A stretch of 64,000 nt of DNA from contig NC_008593.1 of NCBI RefSeq assembly GCF_000014125.1, positions 1,736,001 through 1,800,000 on the forward strand, read 5' to 3'. The stretch is from Clostridium novyi NT (GTDB lineage Bacteria; Bacillota; Clostridia; Clostridiales; Clostridiaceae). A program made the position numbers and the translations under genes. The notes under the pieces are model-generated. The model was given only the letters and a program-made list of their open reading frames with translations, was not told the DNA's origin and searched no databases. Shown here in pieces: positions 37,451 to 45,923 of this stretch. Position 1 is the stretch's first letter. Each line of letters opens with the position of its first letter.

Positions 37451-37855
37451 TTATTTCTTTATAATAAATATTTTTAATAATATAGGCTTATCTAAACCAT
37501 ATTCTGTTGTTGCTAGACTATAACTTAATTCTTTAAAACAATCCATAATAACTAAAAACTGATTTATATTATTATTTATTATATTATTAGCACTTCTCCA
37601 TACTATAGCTACCTTTTCTTCTCCAAGATTATCAAATCCACCCCATAGCGAATCCATTAATGCATCTAAATTCACACGTCCACTTAATATAGGATCTTGA
37701 GGAAGTATATTTTTAATTTCCTTAAAAAATGTTTCTAAGTCTACTATATTTATTCCATTAATGGTGAATATCTTATACTTATGTATTTCTAAAAGTTTCT
37801 TCACACTACTAATCTTTTCTTCATCTATATAAGATATTATACTAAAATTATCCAT
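37451..37855 (-). CDS. barstar-like ribonuclease inhibitor
   Basis: A 134-residue protein with the barstar fold pattern: FTINGINIVDLETFFKEIK, then LPQDPILSGRVNLDALMDSL followed by WGG, and VAIVWRSANN. Barstar proteins block extracellular RNases of the barnase type. The preceding bases (37868-37942) encode the last 24 residues of a toxin, so this is probably its antidote, now without an intact toxin. GGAGAGG precedes ATG. Confidence 0.82.
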   Translation of the reverse strand: MDNFSIISYIDEEKISSVKKLLEIHKYKIFTINGINIVDLETFFKEIKNILPQDPILSGRVNLDALMDSLWGGFDNLGEEKVAIVWRSANNIINNNINQFLVIMDCFKELSYSLATTEYGLDKPILLKIFIIKK

Positions 37856-37867
37856 ATTGCCTCTCCT

Positions 37868-37942
37868 CTATCTTATTCTCACAAATCCAGGTAACCCTGT
37901 ATCTCCATAGTGCATCCAAGTATAATAAGAATATTGTGAAGT
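37868..37942 (-). pseudogene. last 24 codons of a toxin beside barstar-like gene
   Basis: An open frame without start gives TSQYSYYTWMHYGDTGLPGF then VRIR and a stop 12 bases before the barstar-like ATG. The tryptophan-rich end with G-PGF-RI is like the tail of secreted RNase toxins. The rest has been lost at a junction with the neighbouring gene's stop (37949). Confidence 0.55.
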
Positions 37943-37948
37943 TAGATT

Positions 37949-38434
37949 CTATAATCCTGCCTCTGAATAAGCATTCTTATATAATTCATGTGTAAATAAA
38001 ATTTCATCATTTAATAACACATCCCTAATTTTAGTTATAAATTTAACATCTATGTTAGGAAACGTATCTTCAAAATTTTCATATTTATCTAAATTCATTA
38101 AAAGTCTAACTATTACTCTATAAATATTAGGATAACACGATTTTATATTAAGAGAATAATTCATAAATGCCTCCATATATTTTTTAAAGTTATGACATTC
38201 ATATTTTTCTTTACCAGTATAAAAAGGAAAACCACTACCATCATTCCATTCTTCTAGTAATCCCCAAAATGCTACTAATGAACCAACCTTATATTTATCC
38301 TTACTATCATCAAAATGATTATAGTAAGGATATAATAGTTCATCACACCAAGGCAAATCAATTATTCCTCCCATCTCATTTATGCAATTATATAAAGTAT
38401 TTATTTTTTCATTAATATTAAAAATGTTGTTCAA
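37949..38434 (-). CDS. unknown protein, probable immunity type
   Basis: A 161-residue protein (MNNIFNINEKINTLYNCINE ... FWGLLEEWNDGSGFPFYTG ... NYSLNIKSCYPNIYRVIVRL). The start is TTG at 38434, with GAGGTG 8 bases before it; no ATG fits. The last residues run straight into the toxin remnant at 37942, so the 3' end may be affected by the junction. Family not recognised. Confidence 0.55.
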   Translation of the reverse strand: MNNIFNINEKINTLYNCINEMGGIIDLPWCDELLYPYYNHFDDSKDKYKVGSLVAFWGLLEEWNDGSGFPFYTGKEKYECHNFKKYMEAFMNYSLNIKSCYPNIYRVIVRLLMNLDKYENFEDTFPNIDVKFITKIRDVLLNDEILFTHELYKNAYSEAGL

Positions 38435-38837
38435 ACTTTTATCACCTCAATAAAATTATTTCCATCTATTCTTTTCTGGTATGTCGCAAAAAATTGCAAT
38501 TGCGACTTACTTCATATTTTACATTTTGTCTAAACTTTCCCTCAATCTTTTATTTTCATATTTAAGTTTTTCCATATCAACTAATTGGATAATTAATATT
38601 TCTTTATCTTCTTTAGACTTTTTTATTTTTTTATAAAGTTATTTTATCCTATCATCTTTAGCCTTTATCTTTAGGTGTACCAACTATACTATTGTTTTAT
38701 CACTTATACCTAGCCTATATCAAGTATGGTACTCACTTACTCTTATACTTGTATATCTCTAGCATTATCTATAACTTATATTATTATTTACTATCTATAC
38801 CATAATAACTAAAGATAATATTTGTTATTTGCTCCTA
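38435..38837. other. about 400 bases with no intact gene
   Basis: Contains an inverted repeat GTCGCA...TGCGAC around AATTGCAATT (38487-38510), and a degenerate coding relic that looks like an insertion-sequence OrfA (next entry). Confidence 0.6.
38525..38760 (-). pseudogene. probable IS3-type OrfA (transposase helix-turn-helix) relic
   Basis: Minus-strand reading gives VSEYHT, stop, YRLGISDKTIV, stop, LVHLKIKAKDDRIK, stop, LYKKIKKSKEDKEILIIQLV, then DMEKLKYENKRLRESLDKM and a stop. The RLGISDKT helix-turn-helix and the leucine-rich EN-RL coiled coil are the two parts of IS3-family OrfA. Three in-frame stops; no terminal repeats could be made out. Confidence 0.4.
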
Positions 38838-39605
38838 TCACTCTTTATATCCACCTACTACTGGATATGCTGTTCTTATATATCCTGTGTTTGCATCATA
38901 AACTACTTTTACTAAACAATATTCTCTATTGTTATATACAGGAAATATTCTAAAGTAATTTTGTTTACCTTGCTTCATATCACTATAATTCCATCTTTCA
39001 CATATAAACTCATTATTCGCAATGCTAACTATTGTTATTTTTATAAAATCCCTAGACCACTTTTTAGGAAACTTAGTCTTGTTCTTAACTTTAGCTTCTA
39101 TATGATTTGGTACAATGTGCGTTTTCCACTGCTTTTCTGTTAAATACTTATGCTTAGATTTCTTATTTCTACGTGGCATTACCCTAGCTTTAGTAGTAGC
39201 ATTAGATATCGCTTTTTTAATGGTATTAACAGGCATTAAATAACTAGTAGTATTACTATGTATATATATACTAACAGCTACATGTATTACCGCTATTATA
39301 CATGCGCCTATCCATGTATATGGATTACTCCATCCAATTGTTCCTATTAACTGTGGAAAGCACCCATTTTCATCACACATATTAATAGGATTGTTTTTGC
39401 AATAGGTAAATGTATTATGTCCTAATAATTCTCCAGTTTTACCTGCTAGTGCATCCGCATTTACAAACCTACCCCATTCAGAATTATAATATCTTGAATT
39501 TAAATAATATAATCCTGTTTCTGTGTCATATCTATATCCTCTGTATCTGTAAGGGTTCTTATATCCTACATGGTCTTTGTTATTTGTTATGTCTGTTCCA
39601 TTTTT
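38838..39605 (-). pseudogene. orphan Rhs core end plus EndoU-like toxin
   Basis: An unbroken open frame of 256 codons, without a start, behind a stop at 39606. Residues 1-70 are Rhs core: NKDHVGYKNPYRYRGYRYDT, ETGLYYLNSRYYNSEWGRFV, NADALAGKTGELLGHNTFTY. A hydrophobic helix follows (IGACIIAVIHVAVSIYI). The tip has HIVPNHIEAKVKNKTKFPKK, WSRDFIKITIVSIANNEF and VKVVYDANTGYIRTAYPV, the pattern of bacterial EndoU-type nucleases (I judge this by pattern, not a search). A shorter reading from ATG at 39380 keeps the tip. It could act as a donor for recombination into a full-length Rhs gene. Confidence 0.7.
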
Positions 39606-39690
39606 TTAAATTAAAAGTTATTAATACATTTTTATAATTTCACACATCTATAAAAAGATGATTCCTATAACAGAAAGAATCTTTTTGCTT

Positions 39691-39924
39691 TTATATATAT
39701 TCTTCTATAATTTCGAGTTCATCCCAATAAGGTGATAATCCCCTTTCTATCATATATTCTTCGAAAACTTCTGCTTTGTTAAAATCCGATATATCCTCCT
39801 TATTGATCCAAAAACGATCACATTCTTCACATATATATATTACATCATTGGTTTTTTTTATTTTTACTTTGTCAATAGCATATTGCTCACATACAGAACA
39901 TTGTATATTATCTATATTATTCAT
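39691..39924 (-). CDS. small CxxC zinc-ribbon-like protein
   Basis: A 77-residue protein with two CxxC pairs (CSVCEQY at 9-12 and CEECDRFW at 32-35), suggesting a small zinc ribbon, and an acidic C-terminus. It is just downstream of nothing but Rhs debris on the minus strand, and a remnant of a second copy lies at 37213. The likely role is as an immunity protein, inferred from place. Confidence 0.6.
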   Translation of the reverse strand: MNNIDNIQCSVCEQYAIDKVKIKKTNDVIYICEECDRFWINKEDISDFNKAEVFEEYMIERGLSPYWDELEIIEEYI

Positions 39925-39961
39925 TTTATATTCCCCTTTCTATTTTACTGGATACGCTGTT

Positions 39962-40174
39962 TTAGTATACCTTATGCTTAACTATAAAATCTAAAAAGGA
40001 TAATGTTCTAAAATCCTCATTATCATTACCAATATTTAATACATCTAAATAACTCTTATATAATTTAGAATCTTTTAAATCAGAACTATTTATATTCTCA
40101 TCAGATATATCCTCCATAACCATGCTTATCAAAAATAAAAATACATTGGATACAGACTTACCACTATACTCCAA
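39962..40174 (-). pseudogene. doubtful 70-residue reading frame
   Basis: The frame (LISMVMEDISDENINSSDLK ... RTLSFLDFIVKHKVY) looks protein-like after residue 10, but its start lies inside the terminator of the LspA-like gene. It is most likely the 3' end of a lost immunity gene. Confidence 0.35.
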
Positions 40175-40182
40175 TGTATTTT
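40138..40182 (-). terminator. terminator after the LspA-like gene
   Basis: AAAATACATTGGA / TCCAATGTATTTT, perfect 13 bp, 19-base loop, followed by T-rich sequence on the minus strand. It marks the right edge of the island. Confidence 0.75.
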
Positions 40183-40720
40183 ATAATTTTTTAAACAATC
40201 TAAGCTTTTTCAAAATAAAAAGAAAAAAATCTTTAACAAACGAAATATTTTGTGCCTGCTTTAACTTAAAATCAACATTTTTTAAAGTATATATTGTTAT
40301 AGCTAAAAATCCAACTATTAAATAAATATCCTTTAAGTCTAAAATATAATTTAAAAATATTATATAGTCCAAACTTCCACCCCAAAATACTTTATCTATT
40401 AGTGATGAAATACTGGCTGCTATAAAAAATATTAAACTTATATAAACAGTATTTATTTTTAAATTAATAAACTTAATATACTTATATAAACTTATAAGAA
40501 ATAAAGACATAATCACATTAATTATTATTAATATATATATACTTAACTTAAAATTAATAGCATATCCATTAAACATTGATATATGATTACAATTTAAAAA
40601 CACTTTAAATCCTAAGAAGTTATTCCAAATATGAATTTCAGTAGTTTTAAAAAACATATTAATACTAATTTTTAAAACTTGATCTAATAAAATCAAAAAT
40701 ATTACTGCCATATAAAGCAC
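40181..40720 (-). CDS. LspA-like signal peptidase II homologue
   Basis: A 179-residue membrane protein with four helices. LLDQVLK matches the first LspA motif; two aspartates in SSLIDKVFWGGSLDYI and DLKDIYLIVG fall where the catalytic Asp pair belongs. Asparagine and serine around the sites differ from canonical LspA, and the C-terminus is 20-30 residues longer. It may be a divergent lipoprotein signal peptidase or an inactive relative. Neighbours (DUF3139, DUF4184) give no clue. Confidence 0.7.
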   Translation of the reverse strand: MLYMAVIFLILLDQVLKISINMFFKTTEIHIWNNFLGFKVFLNCNHISMFNGYAINFKLSIYILIIINVIMSLFLISLYKYIKFINLKINTVYISLIFFIAASISSLIDKVFWGGSLDYIIFLNYILDLKDIYLIVGFLAITIYTLKNVDFKLKQAQNISFVKDFFLFILKKLRLFKKL

Positions 40721-40755
40721 TCCTTAGTTTCTCAATAAATTCAGTTAACGTATAT

Positions 40756-41067
40756 TTATGGTTCCATTATGTTCTTAATTTCTTTTTTATCCACATTCCT
40801 CCATGAATATACTTGTTCTGTAGAAGTATCTTTCTTAAAAGTAACGTATACCTCATATGGTATATTGCCACCTTTTATTGGATCATACATTACTTTAATA
40901 TTTTCTATTTCATTTTCCTTATACCCCTCTTTAGATAATTGCCAAACTGTTGCACTTAATATCTTATCTCTTTCTGTTTGGTTTCCTAAAAAATATAATT
41001 TAGATCCTACAAACAAACTAAACCCTATTGATATAATCATTATTAAAATAACTATATATTTCTTCAT
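40756..41067 (-). CDS. DUF3139 family protein
   Basis: A 103-residue protein with an N-terminal membrane helix (MKKYIVILIMIISIGFSLFV) and a small extracellular domain ending PYEVYVTFKKDTSTEQVYSW, a DUF3139 pattern. ATG at 41067 has AAGGAG 9 bases before it; the longer frame lacks this. Function unknown. It is followed by the LspA-like gene after 35 bases. Confidence 0.7.
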   Translation of the reverse strand: MKKYIVILIMIISIGFSLFVGSKLYFLGNQTERDKILSATVWQLSKEGYKENEIENIKVMYDPIKGGNIPYEVYVTFKKDTSTEQVYSWRNVDKKEIKNIMEP

Positions 41068-41080
41068 GAAATTACACTCC

Positions 41081-41833
41081 TTAATTTCTATACTTAATTT
41101 TAAATACAAAAGATACTATCAAAATACTTAATAATATGGAACTTATAAATGAAACTATATAAATCCCAAAATACTTTAATGATACAAAATCTAAAGTCAT
41201 TGTAATTCTATATAAAAATATACTAAATGTTATAACAATTACTAATATCCAATAGTTTACTTTGTCTTCTTTATTAAAAAATTTCATATTACAATCTGTA
41301 TATTTCATTAGAGAATATAAATATACTATTATATAAATACTACCTATTACGGTACTTCCATGTTGTAAAAATTTATATATTGGAACTTTATAATTTAAAA
41401 TGCTAATCTTGTTTGATAACAAACCTAATTTCACTACAAAAAATCCTGTTTTATGGGTAAAACTATCCCATAGAATGTGTGAGTAAATTCCTATTAATGA
41501 TGAATAAATAAAAACTATAACTTTCTTTATAGTAAAGTTCTTTTTTTCATTAATTAAAAAAGAAAACTTTTTATCAATAGGCTGTGGCATACTTAATATA
41601 AACGGTTTTTTTATTATGTATTCCCACAGTAAATATAATATTATTACTAAAGGTATATCAAAACATATGCTTCCTATTAAGGTATGTCCTATAGTACCTT
41701 TAGGCATAAATCTTAAGAAATATTCAAAGTCCGGAACCATACTCCCAATAACTAATGCAGAAAGATCTAAATACTTTGGAGCTTTCTTTTTACATGGTAT
41801 AACTATAGCTGGATGTGCAAATGTAAATGGCAT
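41081..41833 (-). CDS. DUF4184 membrane protein
   Basis: A 250-residue membrane protein. MPFTFAHPAIVIPC and SMVPDFEYFLRF (with His and Asp like the metal-hydrolase-like YdjM/DUF4184 family) open it, and ILWDSFTHKTGFF is a further conserved His motif. Six or seven helices follow. It is a presumed membrane metal-dependent hydrolase, with no known substrate. GGAGG precedes ATG. Confidence 0.85.
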   Translation of the reverse strand: MPFTFAHPAIVIPCKKKAPKYLDLSALVIGSMVPDFEYFLRFMPKGTIGHTLIGSICFDIPLVIILYLLWEYIIKKPFILSMPQPIDKKFSFLINEKKNFTIKKVIVFIYSSLIGIYSHILWDSFTHKTGFFVVKLGLLSNKISILNYKVPIYKFLQHGSTVIGSIYIIVYLYSLMKYTDCNMKFFNKEDKVNYWILVIVITFSIFLYRITMTLDFVSLKYFGIYIVSFISSILLSILIVSFVFKIKYRN

Positions 41834-41912
41834 GTATTTTCCTCCTTATAAACTGTATTATTTTCTAATATAGTTTACATTAACATTCATTAGCTATCAA
41901 TATTAATATTTC

Positions 41913-42971
41913 TTAGCAAACAGACTTTATTGTAAGTGACATATTTTTCATAAGATCAATATCATAAGGCTGTACTGGTTCATTTGTATATATGTCATAA
42001 ATAACTCTTATTATTGGCCTATCCGGGAAATTTTTATTTTGTTTTATTACGTATCCTTGTACCCCATTTGAGAGTTTTACTCCACATCCTAAAGGATATA
42101 TAGCAAAGTTTTCTTTAAATTTCTTTATAACTTCCTTATCAAATTTAGTACCCATTCCAGCTAAAATAAACTCATATGCTTCATTAGGGTCAAACTTCAT
42201 TCTGTAACTTCTATTGGCACTTACTGCAGTAAACATATCACTTACGGTGATTATTTTTCCATAAGTAGATATTTCTTCATCTTTAAGTCCATAGGGATAT
42301 CCTTTTCCATCTATTCTTTCATGATGTTCCGCTACTCCTCTTATAATATCTTCTGAAAATAAATTTGTTCTTGTTAAAATATCTCGTCCATAAATAGGAT
42401 GTTTTTTTATTATTTTAAACTCCTCATCTGTAAGAGGTCCATGCTTGTTTATTATTTCATTTGGAACCTTGATCTTTCCTATATCATGTAACATAGCTGA
42501 AATACCTAATTCTTTAATTTTAGATGTATCTAAGTTTAAACATGATCCTAAATAAACTGACATTATCCCAGTATCAACACAATGTATGTAAGTGTAATTA
42601 TCATATGTCTTTACTTCATATAAACTTATATTTATACTATTTTGATTTATTATTTGCTCAATAAGATTATCCATCTTGTACATAGACTTAGATAAAACTT
42701 TTGTATCCCCTTCTAAGAGCTCATTAAATAAGTTAGGCATTATTTCAAGTGTAGTCTGCTTTAATTCTGTTAGTACATTATCCTCTTCTATAACATCAGA
42801 AAATCTATTATCTTTGATATATACCATAAATACACCATATCTTTTTAACTTCGGTATCATAAACTTTTCTATTTTAATTCCCGTTTTAAGGAGAATCTCA
42901 CCGGTACTACTTAATATATCTTTAGCTAATATTTCACATCCTTTTAGATTTTCAATAAGTTCTAATCTCAT
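41913..42971 (-). CDS. HD-GYP domain protein, likely c-di-GMP phosphodiesterase
   Basis: A 352-residue protein. Residues about 1-140 are an unassigned N-terminal domain; residues 145-320 are HD-GYP, with SAMLHDIGKIKVP, AEHHERIDGKGYPYGL and ISTYGKIITVSDMFTAV. It should hydrolyse cyclic di-GMP. ATG at 42971, 7 bases after GAGGT, is used in place of the longer reading from 43043. It is divergent from the PHP-domain gene at 43119. Confidence 0.9.
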   Translation of the reverse strand: MRLELIENLKGCEILAKDILSSTGEILLKTGIKIEKFMIPKLKRYGVFMVYIKDNRFSDVIEEDNVLTELKQTTLEIMPNLFNELLEGDTKVLSKSMYKMDNLIEQIINQNSINISLYEVKTYDNYTYIHCVDTGIMSVYLGSCLNLDTSKIKELGISAMLHDIGKIKVPNEIINKHGPLTDEEFKIIKKHPIYGRDILTRTNLFSEDIIRGVAEHHERIDGKGYPYGLKDEEISTYGKIITVSDMFTAVSANRSYRMKFDPNEAYEFILAGMGTKFDKEVIKKFKENFAIYPLGCGVKLSNGVQGYVIKQNKNFPDRPIIRVIYDIYTNEPVQPYDIDLMKNMSLTIKSVC

Positions 42972-43118
42972 GCTACATACCTCACTTAAAATTTCAATTA
43001 TATTACTGTAAATTATACCATAATTTACATATGTAACACACAAATAATTAATTTGTATAAACTATTATTATATAATGCTGAATAATTTTAAGTTAAATAA
43101 ACATAAGGAGATATAGTG

Positions 43119-44369
43119 ATGTATAGTAATATATTAATTAATAGTCCAAAGAATAACAGTATTATACACAATAAATTTCCTGAAATATCCTTAACTTCTC
43201 TTGATAAAACATACTATAAAAATTTATCCGATATAAAAATGTACCTAAACAATAAAAAAGTTCGTTTTAAAATTGTAGACAACACACTTACTTACACTCC
43301 TCACAAAAAACTTCATTCAGGAATTCAAAAAGTAAAAATAGTACTATATGATAAACATAAAGAAAAAAAGGAACTCAAATGGTGTTTTTTAATAAAAATA
43401 TCTTCTGATATAGAAAAATATAATTTTTATTTTGGTATACCGCATTCCCATACTTGTCTTTCAACAGGAAAAGGAACACCTACAGAAGCATTTAATTATG
43501 CAAAGAAAAAAGGAATCGACTTTTTAATAGTTACAGATCATGGTGGTCATCTTTACAGAGATAAAAAAAGCACCTCTTCTAAAAATTCTAAATGGGAAAC
43601 TTTAAAAAATGACGCTGATAAATTTAATAATAAAACCAATAAATTTCTTTCATTAGGTGGCTTTGAATTAACTTCTAAAAACTTTGGTGATTTTAATGTA
43701 CTAAATTCAAATAATCTTTATAAAGGAAAAATTAAAGACTTTCATAAATTTACTATGTGGCTAAAAAATCAACGAAATCCAATTGTATGTATAAATCATC
43801 CCCATAAGTATATAGAAGACTTTAAATATGATTCTGAATTAGATAAGTTTGTAAATTTTATAGAAGTAGGAAATGGTTCTCCCCCTTTTAAATATTTAAA
43901 TGGAGAAAAATATTATTACAACCTTTTAGATAAAGGTTGGCATATTGGTGCAATAAATGGACAAGATAACCACAGAATGAATTGGGGAGATACAGATAAC
44001 TTAACAGTTGTTATTTGTAAATCATTAAATAAAAAAGATTTTTATGAAGCTTTAAACTGTAGAAGAACTTATTCTTCTGAAACAAGATCATTAAAATTAA
44101 TATTTAAAGCAAACGGTAAATGGATGGGAAGCACCATTAACCCTTCTAAAAAATTAAACTTTGAAATATACGCTGAAGATAAAAAAAACCCTATAAAAAA
44201 GGTTCAAATTATATCTAATGGTAAAAAAATCATTAAAGAAAAGTCTCCTAAAAAGAAAGGAAAGTTAAAATGGGATTTTTCTATTCCATATAAAAAAAAT
44301 TGTTGGTATGTAGCTAAGGTTATTTATAAAGATGATAAAATGGGTATTTCATCAGCAGTTTTCACATAG
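43119..44369 (+). CDS. PHP-domain (CehA/McbA-like) metallohydrolase
   Basis: A 416-residue protein. Residues 1-100 look like an Ig-like or fibronectin-like N-terminal domain, then the PHP fold follows: PHSHTCLSTGKGTPTEA, IVTDHGGHL, INHPHKY, NGQDNHRMNWGD. These histidines and aspartates bind the metals of CehA-type phosphoesterases. Residues about 330-416 form a second beta-rich domain. ATG at 43119 follows AAGGAG by 8 bases. Substrate unknown; no signal peptide, so probably cytoplasmic. Confidence 0.82.
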   Translation: MYSNILINSPKNNSIIHNKFPEISLTSLDKTYYKNLSDIKMYLNNKKVRFKIVDNTLTYTPHKKLHSGIQKVKIVLYDKHKEKKELKWCFLIKISSDIEKYNFYFGIPHSHTCLSTGKGTPTEAFNYAKKKGIDFLIVTDHGGHLYRDKKSTSSKNSKWETLKNDADKFNNKTNKFLSLGGFELTSKNFGDFNVLNSNNLYKGKIKDFHKFTMWLKNQRNPIVCINHPHKYIEDFKYDSELDKFVNFIEVGNGSPPFKYLNGEKYYYNLLDKGWHIGAINGQDNHRMNWGDTDNLTVVICKSLNKKDFYEALNCRRTYSSETRSLKLIFKANGKWMGSTINPSKKLNFEIYAEDKKNPIKKVQIISNGKKIIKEKSPKKKGKLKWDFSIPYKKNCWYVAKVIYKDDKMGISSAVFT

Positions 44370-44391
44370 GGCTAAATAATATTAGCCCTAT
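44366..44391 (+). terminator. weak hairpin after the PHP gene
   Basis: ATAGGGCTAA / TTAGCCCTAT with a 6-base loop, without a strong T run; it lies between convergent genes. Confidence 0.55.
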
Positions 44392-44400
44392 GGATTTTGT

Positions 44401-45168
44401 TTATAGAATTTCTAATTTTCTATTTTTAAAATAAACAGGTCTAAGGTTACAATATTCCGCAATGTCAATTGCTACATTGAAGTATTTGCCTATATTCTCT
44501 TTTACATGAGCATCAGAACCTATAGTTATATATTTTCCTCCAAGCTCATAAAATCTACTGTATATTTTTGAAAGATTATCTATAGCACTTTTATCACAAA
44601 GTCTTCTAGTATTTAATTCTAAACAAATTCCTTTATCTATTAATTTTTTTAAAATTTCATCTATATACTCATTATATACATCATAATACATTTCTTTGTC
44701 ATCATATTTAGCACATCTTGAAAGATAATCTATATGTCCTAAACTATCTATAAATTCGTGTTTCTCTACCCTACTTATAATCTCTTCAAAATACTTTATA
44801 TAAAGTTCATCTTTAGAATAATCCTTATATAACTTCTCTGCCATATATAAATCCTCATTGTTCATTTCATGTAATGACCCTATTACATAATCAAATGGAT
44901 AGTTGTTTATAATTTTTCTATATTGCTCTGAGTATTCATTGCTCATTCCTATTTCTATTCCTAATAATATCCTATGATTTCTATATCTTATATAGTCATT
45001 AAAATATTTATCACAGTCTAATCTAAATTGATCTTTGTCTGGATAATTCAAATCCATATGTTCTGTAATAATTGCCCCTATATTATATTCTTTCATCTTA
45101 TCTATAACTTCATGAATTTTCATATTAGAATCTGTTGAATATTCAGTATGCATATGAGTGTCAAACAT
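44401..45168 (-). CDS. PHP-type histidinol phosphatase family protein
   Basis: A 255-residue PHP hydrolase. MFDTHMHTEYSTDSNM and TEHMDLN, GSLHEMN, SLGHIDYLSR and TIGSDAH give the histidines and aspartates of the HisK-like subfamily. It may be histidinol phosphatase, but no his genes are near, so a general sugar or phosphate ester hydrolase is possible. ATG at 45168 follows AGGGGG. Confidence 0.82.
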   Translation of the reverse strand: MFDTHMHTEYSTDSNMKIHEVIDKMKEYNIGAIITEHMDLNYPDKDQFRLDCDKYFNDYIRYRNHRILLGIEIGMSNEYSEQYRKIINNYPFDYVIGSLHEMNNEDLYMAEKLYKDYSKDELYIKYFEEIISRVEKHEFIDSLGHIDYLSRCAKYDDKEMYYDVYNEYIDEILKKLIDKGICLELNTRRLCDKSAIDNLSKIYSRFYELGGKYITIGSDAHVKENIGKYFNVAIDIAEYCNLRPVYFKNRKLEIL

Positions 45169-45182
45169 AATTTTTCCCCCTA

Positions 45183-45213
45183 AAAAAAGCAGCAAAACTC
45201 TAAAGTTTTGCTG
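45183..45213 (-). terminator. terminator after the small membrane protein
   Basis: CAGCAAAACT / AGTTTTGCTG with a 4-base loop and a long T run on the minus strand; it sits just upstream of the PHP gene's RBS. Confidence 0.88.
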
Positions 45214-45224
45214 ATAATTATAAT

Positions 45225-45629
45225 TTATTTTTTCTTCATTTTTTTCTTAGCTTTTTTACTGTCAGATATAACTTCTATATCTGCATTGTTTACTCTACTT
45301 GGCTTTGCTTTAGCTCTTATTGTACCATTTTTACCTTCTTTAGATTTATTATAGGCTCTTCTATTATTTAATCCAGCTAAATCTAAAAACCATAAGAAGA
45401 ATATTAAAAATACTCCTGTATGTATATATTGCCAATACGTATTTTGAATTTGTTTTCCCCATAATAAATTAGGAATAAAAAATACTAAAATTGTAATTAC
45501 AAGCATAACCCATTTATTAACTTTAATCTTATCTAAAACATAGATTTTTAAAACGTTATATACAAACAAAATAACAACAACTATTAAAAGCATAGGTAAA
45601 AATACCTTTAAAAAACCCATATTCGTCAT
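45225..45629 (-). CDS. unknown membrane protein
   Basis: A 134-residue protein with three helices (about 6-30, 40-58, 70-85) and a basic, lysine-rich tail ending KKAKKKMKKK. No family recognised. Two nearby starts are possible (45629 and 45620), and both have purine-rich sites. Monocistronic. Confidence 0.7.
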   Translation of the reverse strand: MTNMGFLKVFLPMLLIVVVILFVYNVLKIYVLDKIKVNKWVMLVITILVFFIPNLLWGKQIQNTYWQYIHTGVFLIFFLWFLDLAGLNNRRAYNKSKEGKNGTIRAKAKPSRVNNADIEVISDSKKAKKKMKKK

Positions 45630-45859
45630 CCTTTCCTCTTGAGTATTTATAATATATTATTATACATATATATATCTATATTTATCAAGTTTAATATATA
45701 TAATATACAAAAATAATTTATTTTTCCAAGAATAAATTTATCCTCAGAATATATAAATTATAAATTTAGTATTAAATGCACATATTTTTTAGTATTAATA
45801 ATTATTTTATGTTAAAATATATGTAGTTTATAAACATTTCATAGTTTTTTATTTTAACT
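45630..45859. other. AT-rich divergent promoter space
   Basis: No gene seen. Dense runs of A and T between two divergent genes; the Lrp promoter lies at its right end. Confidence 0.6.
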
Positions 45860-45889
45860 TTGTTAATTTAATAAAAACTTTGTTATAAT
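45860..45889 (+). promoter_or_regulatory. promoter of the Lrp/AsnC gene
   Basis: TTGTTA, 18 bases, TATAAT, 35 bases before the ATG. Confidence 0.65.
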
Positions 45890-45923
45890 GTTATTGAATA
45901 TTTTATTTTTAGAGGTGGTTCCC

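Noticed and set aside
39410..39637. 75-codon plus-strand frame
   Set aside because: Shadow of the Rhs core end; the minus-strand reading has conserved Rhs motifs.
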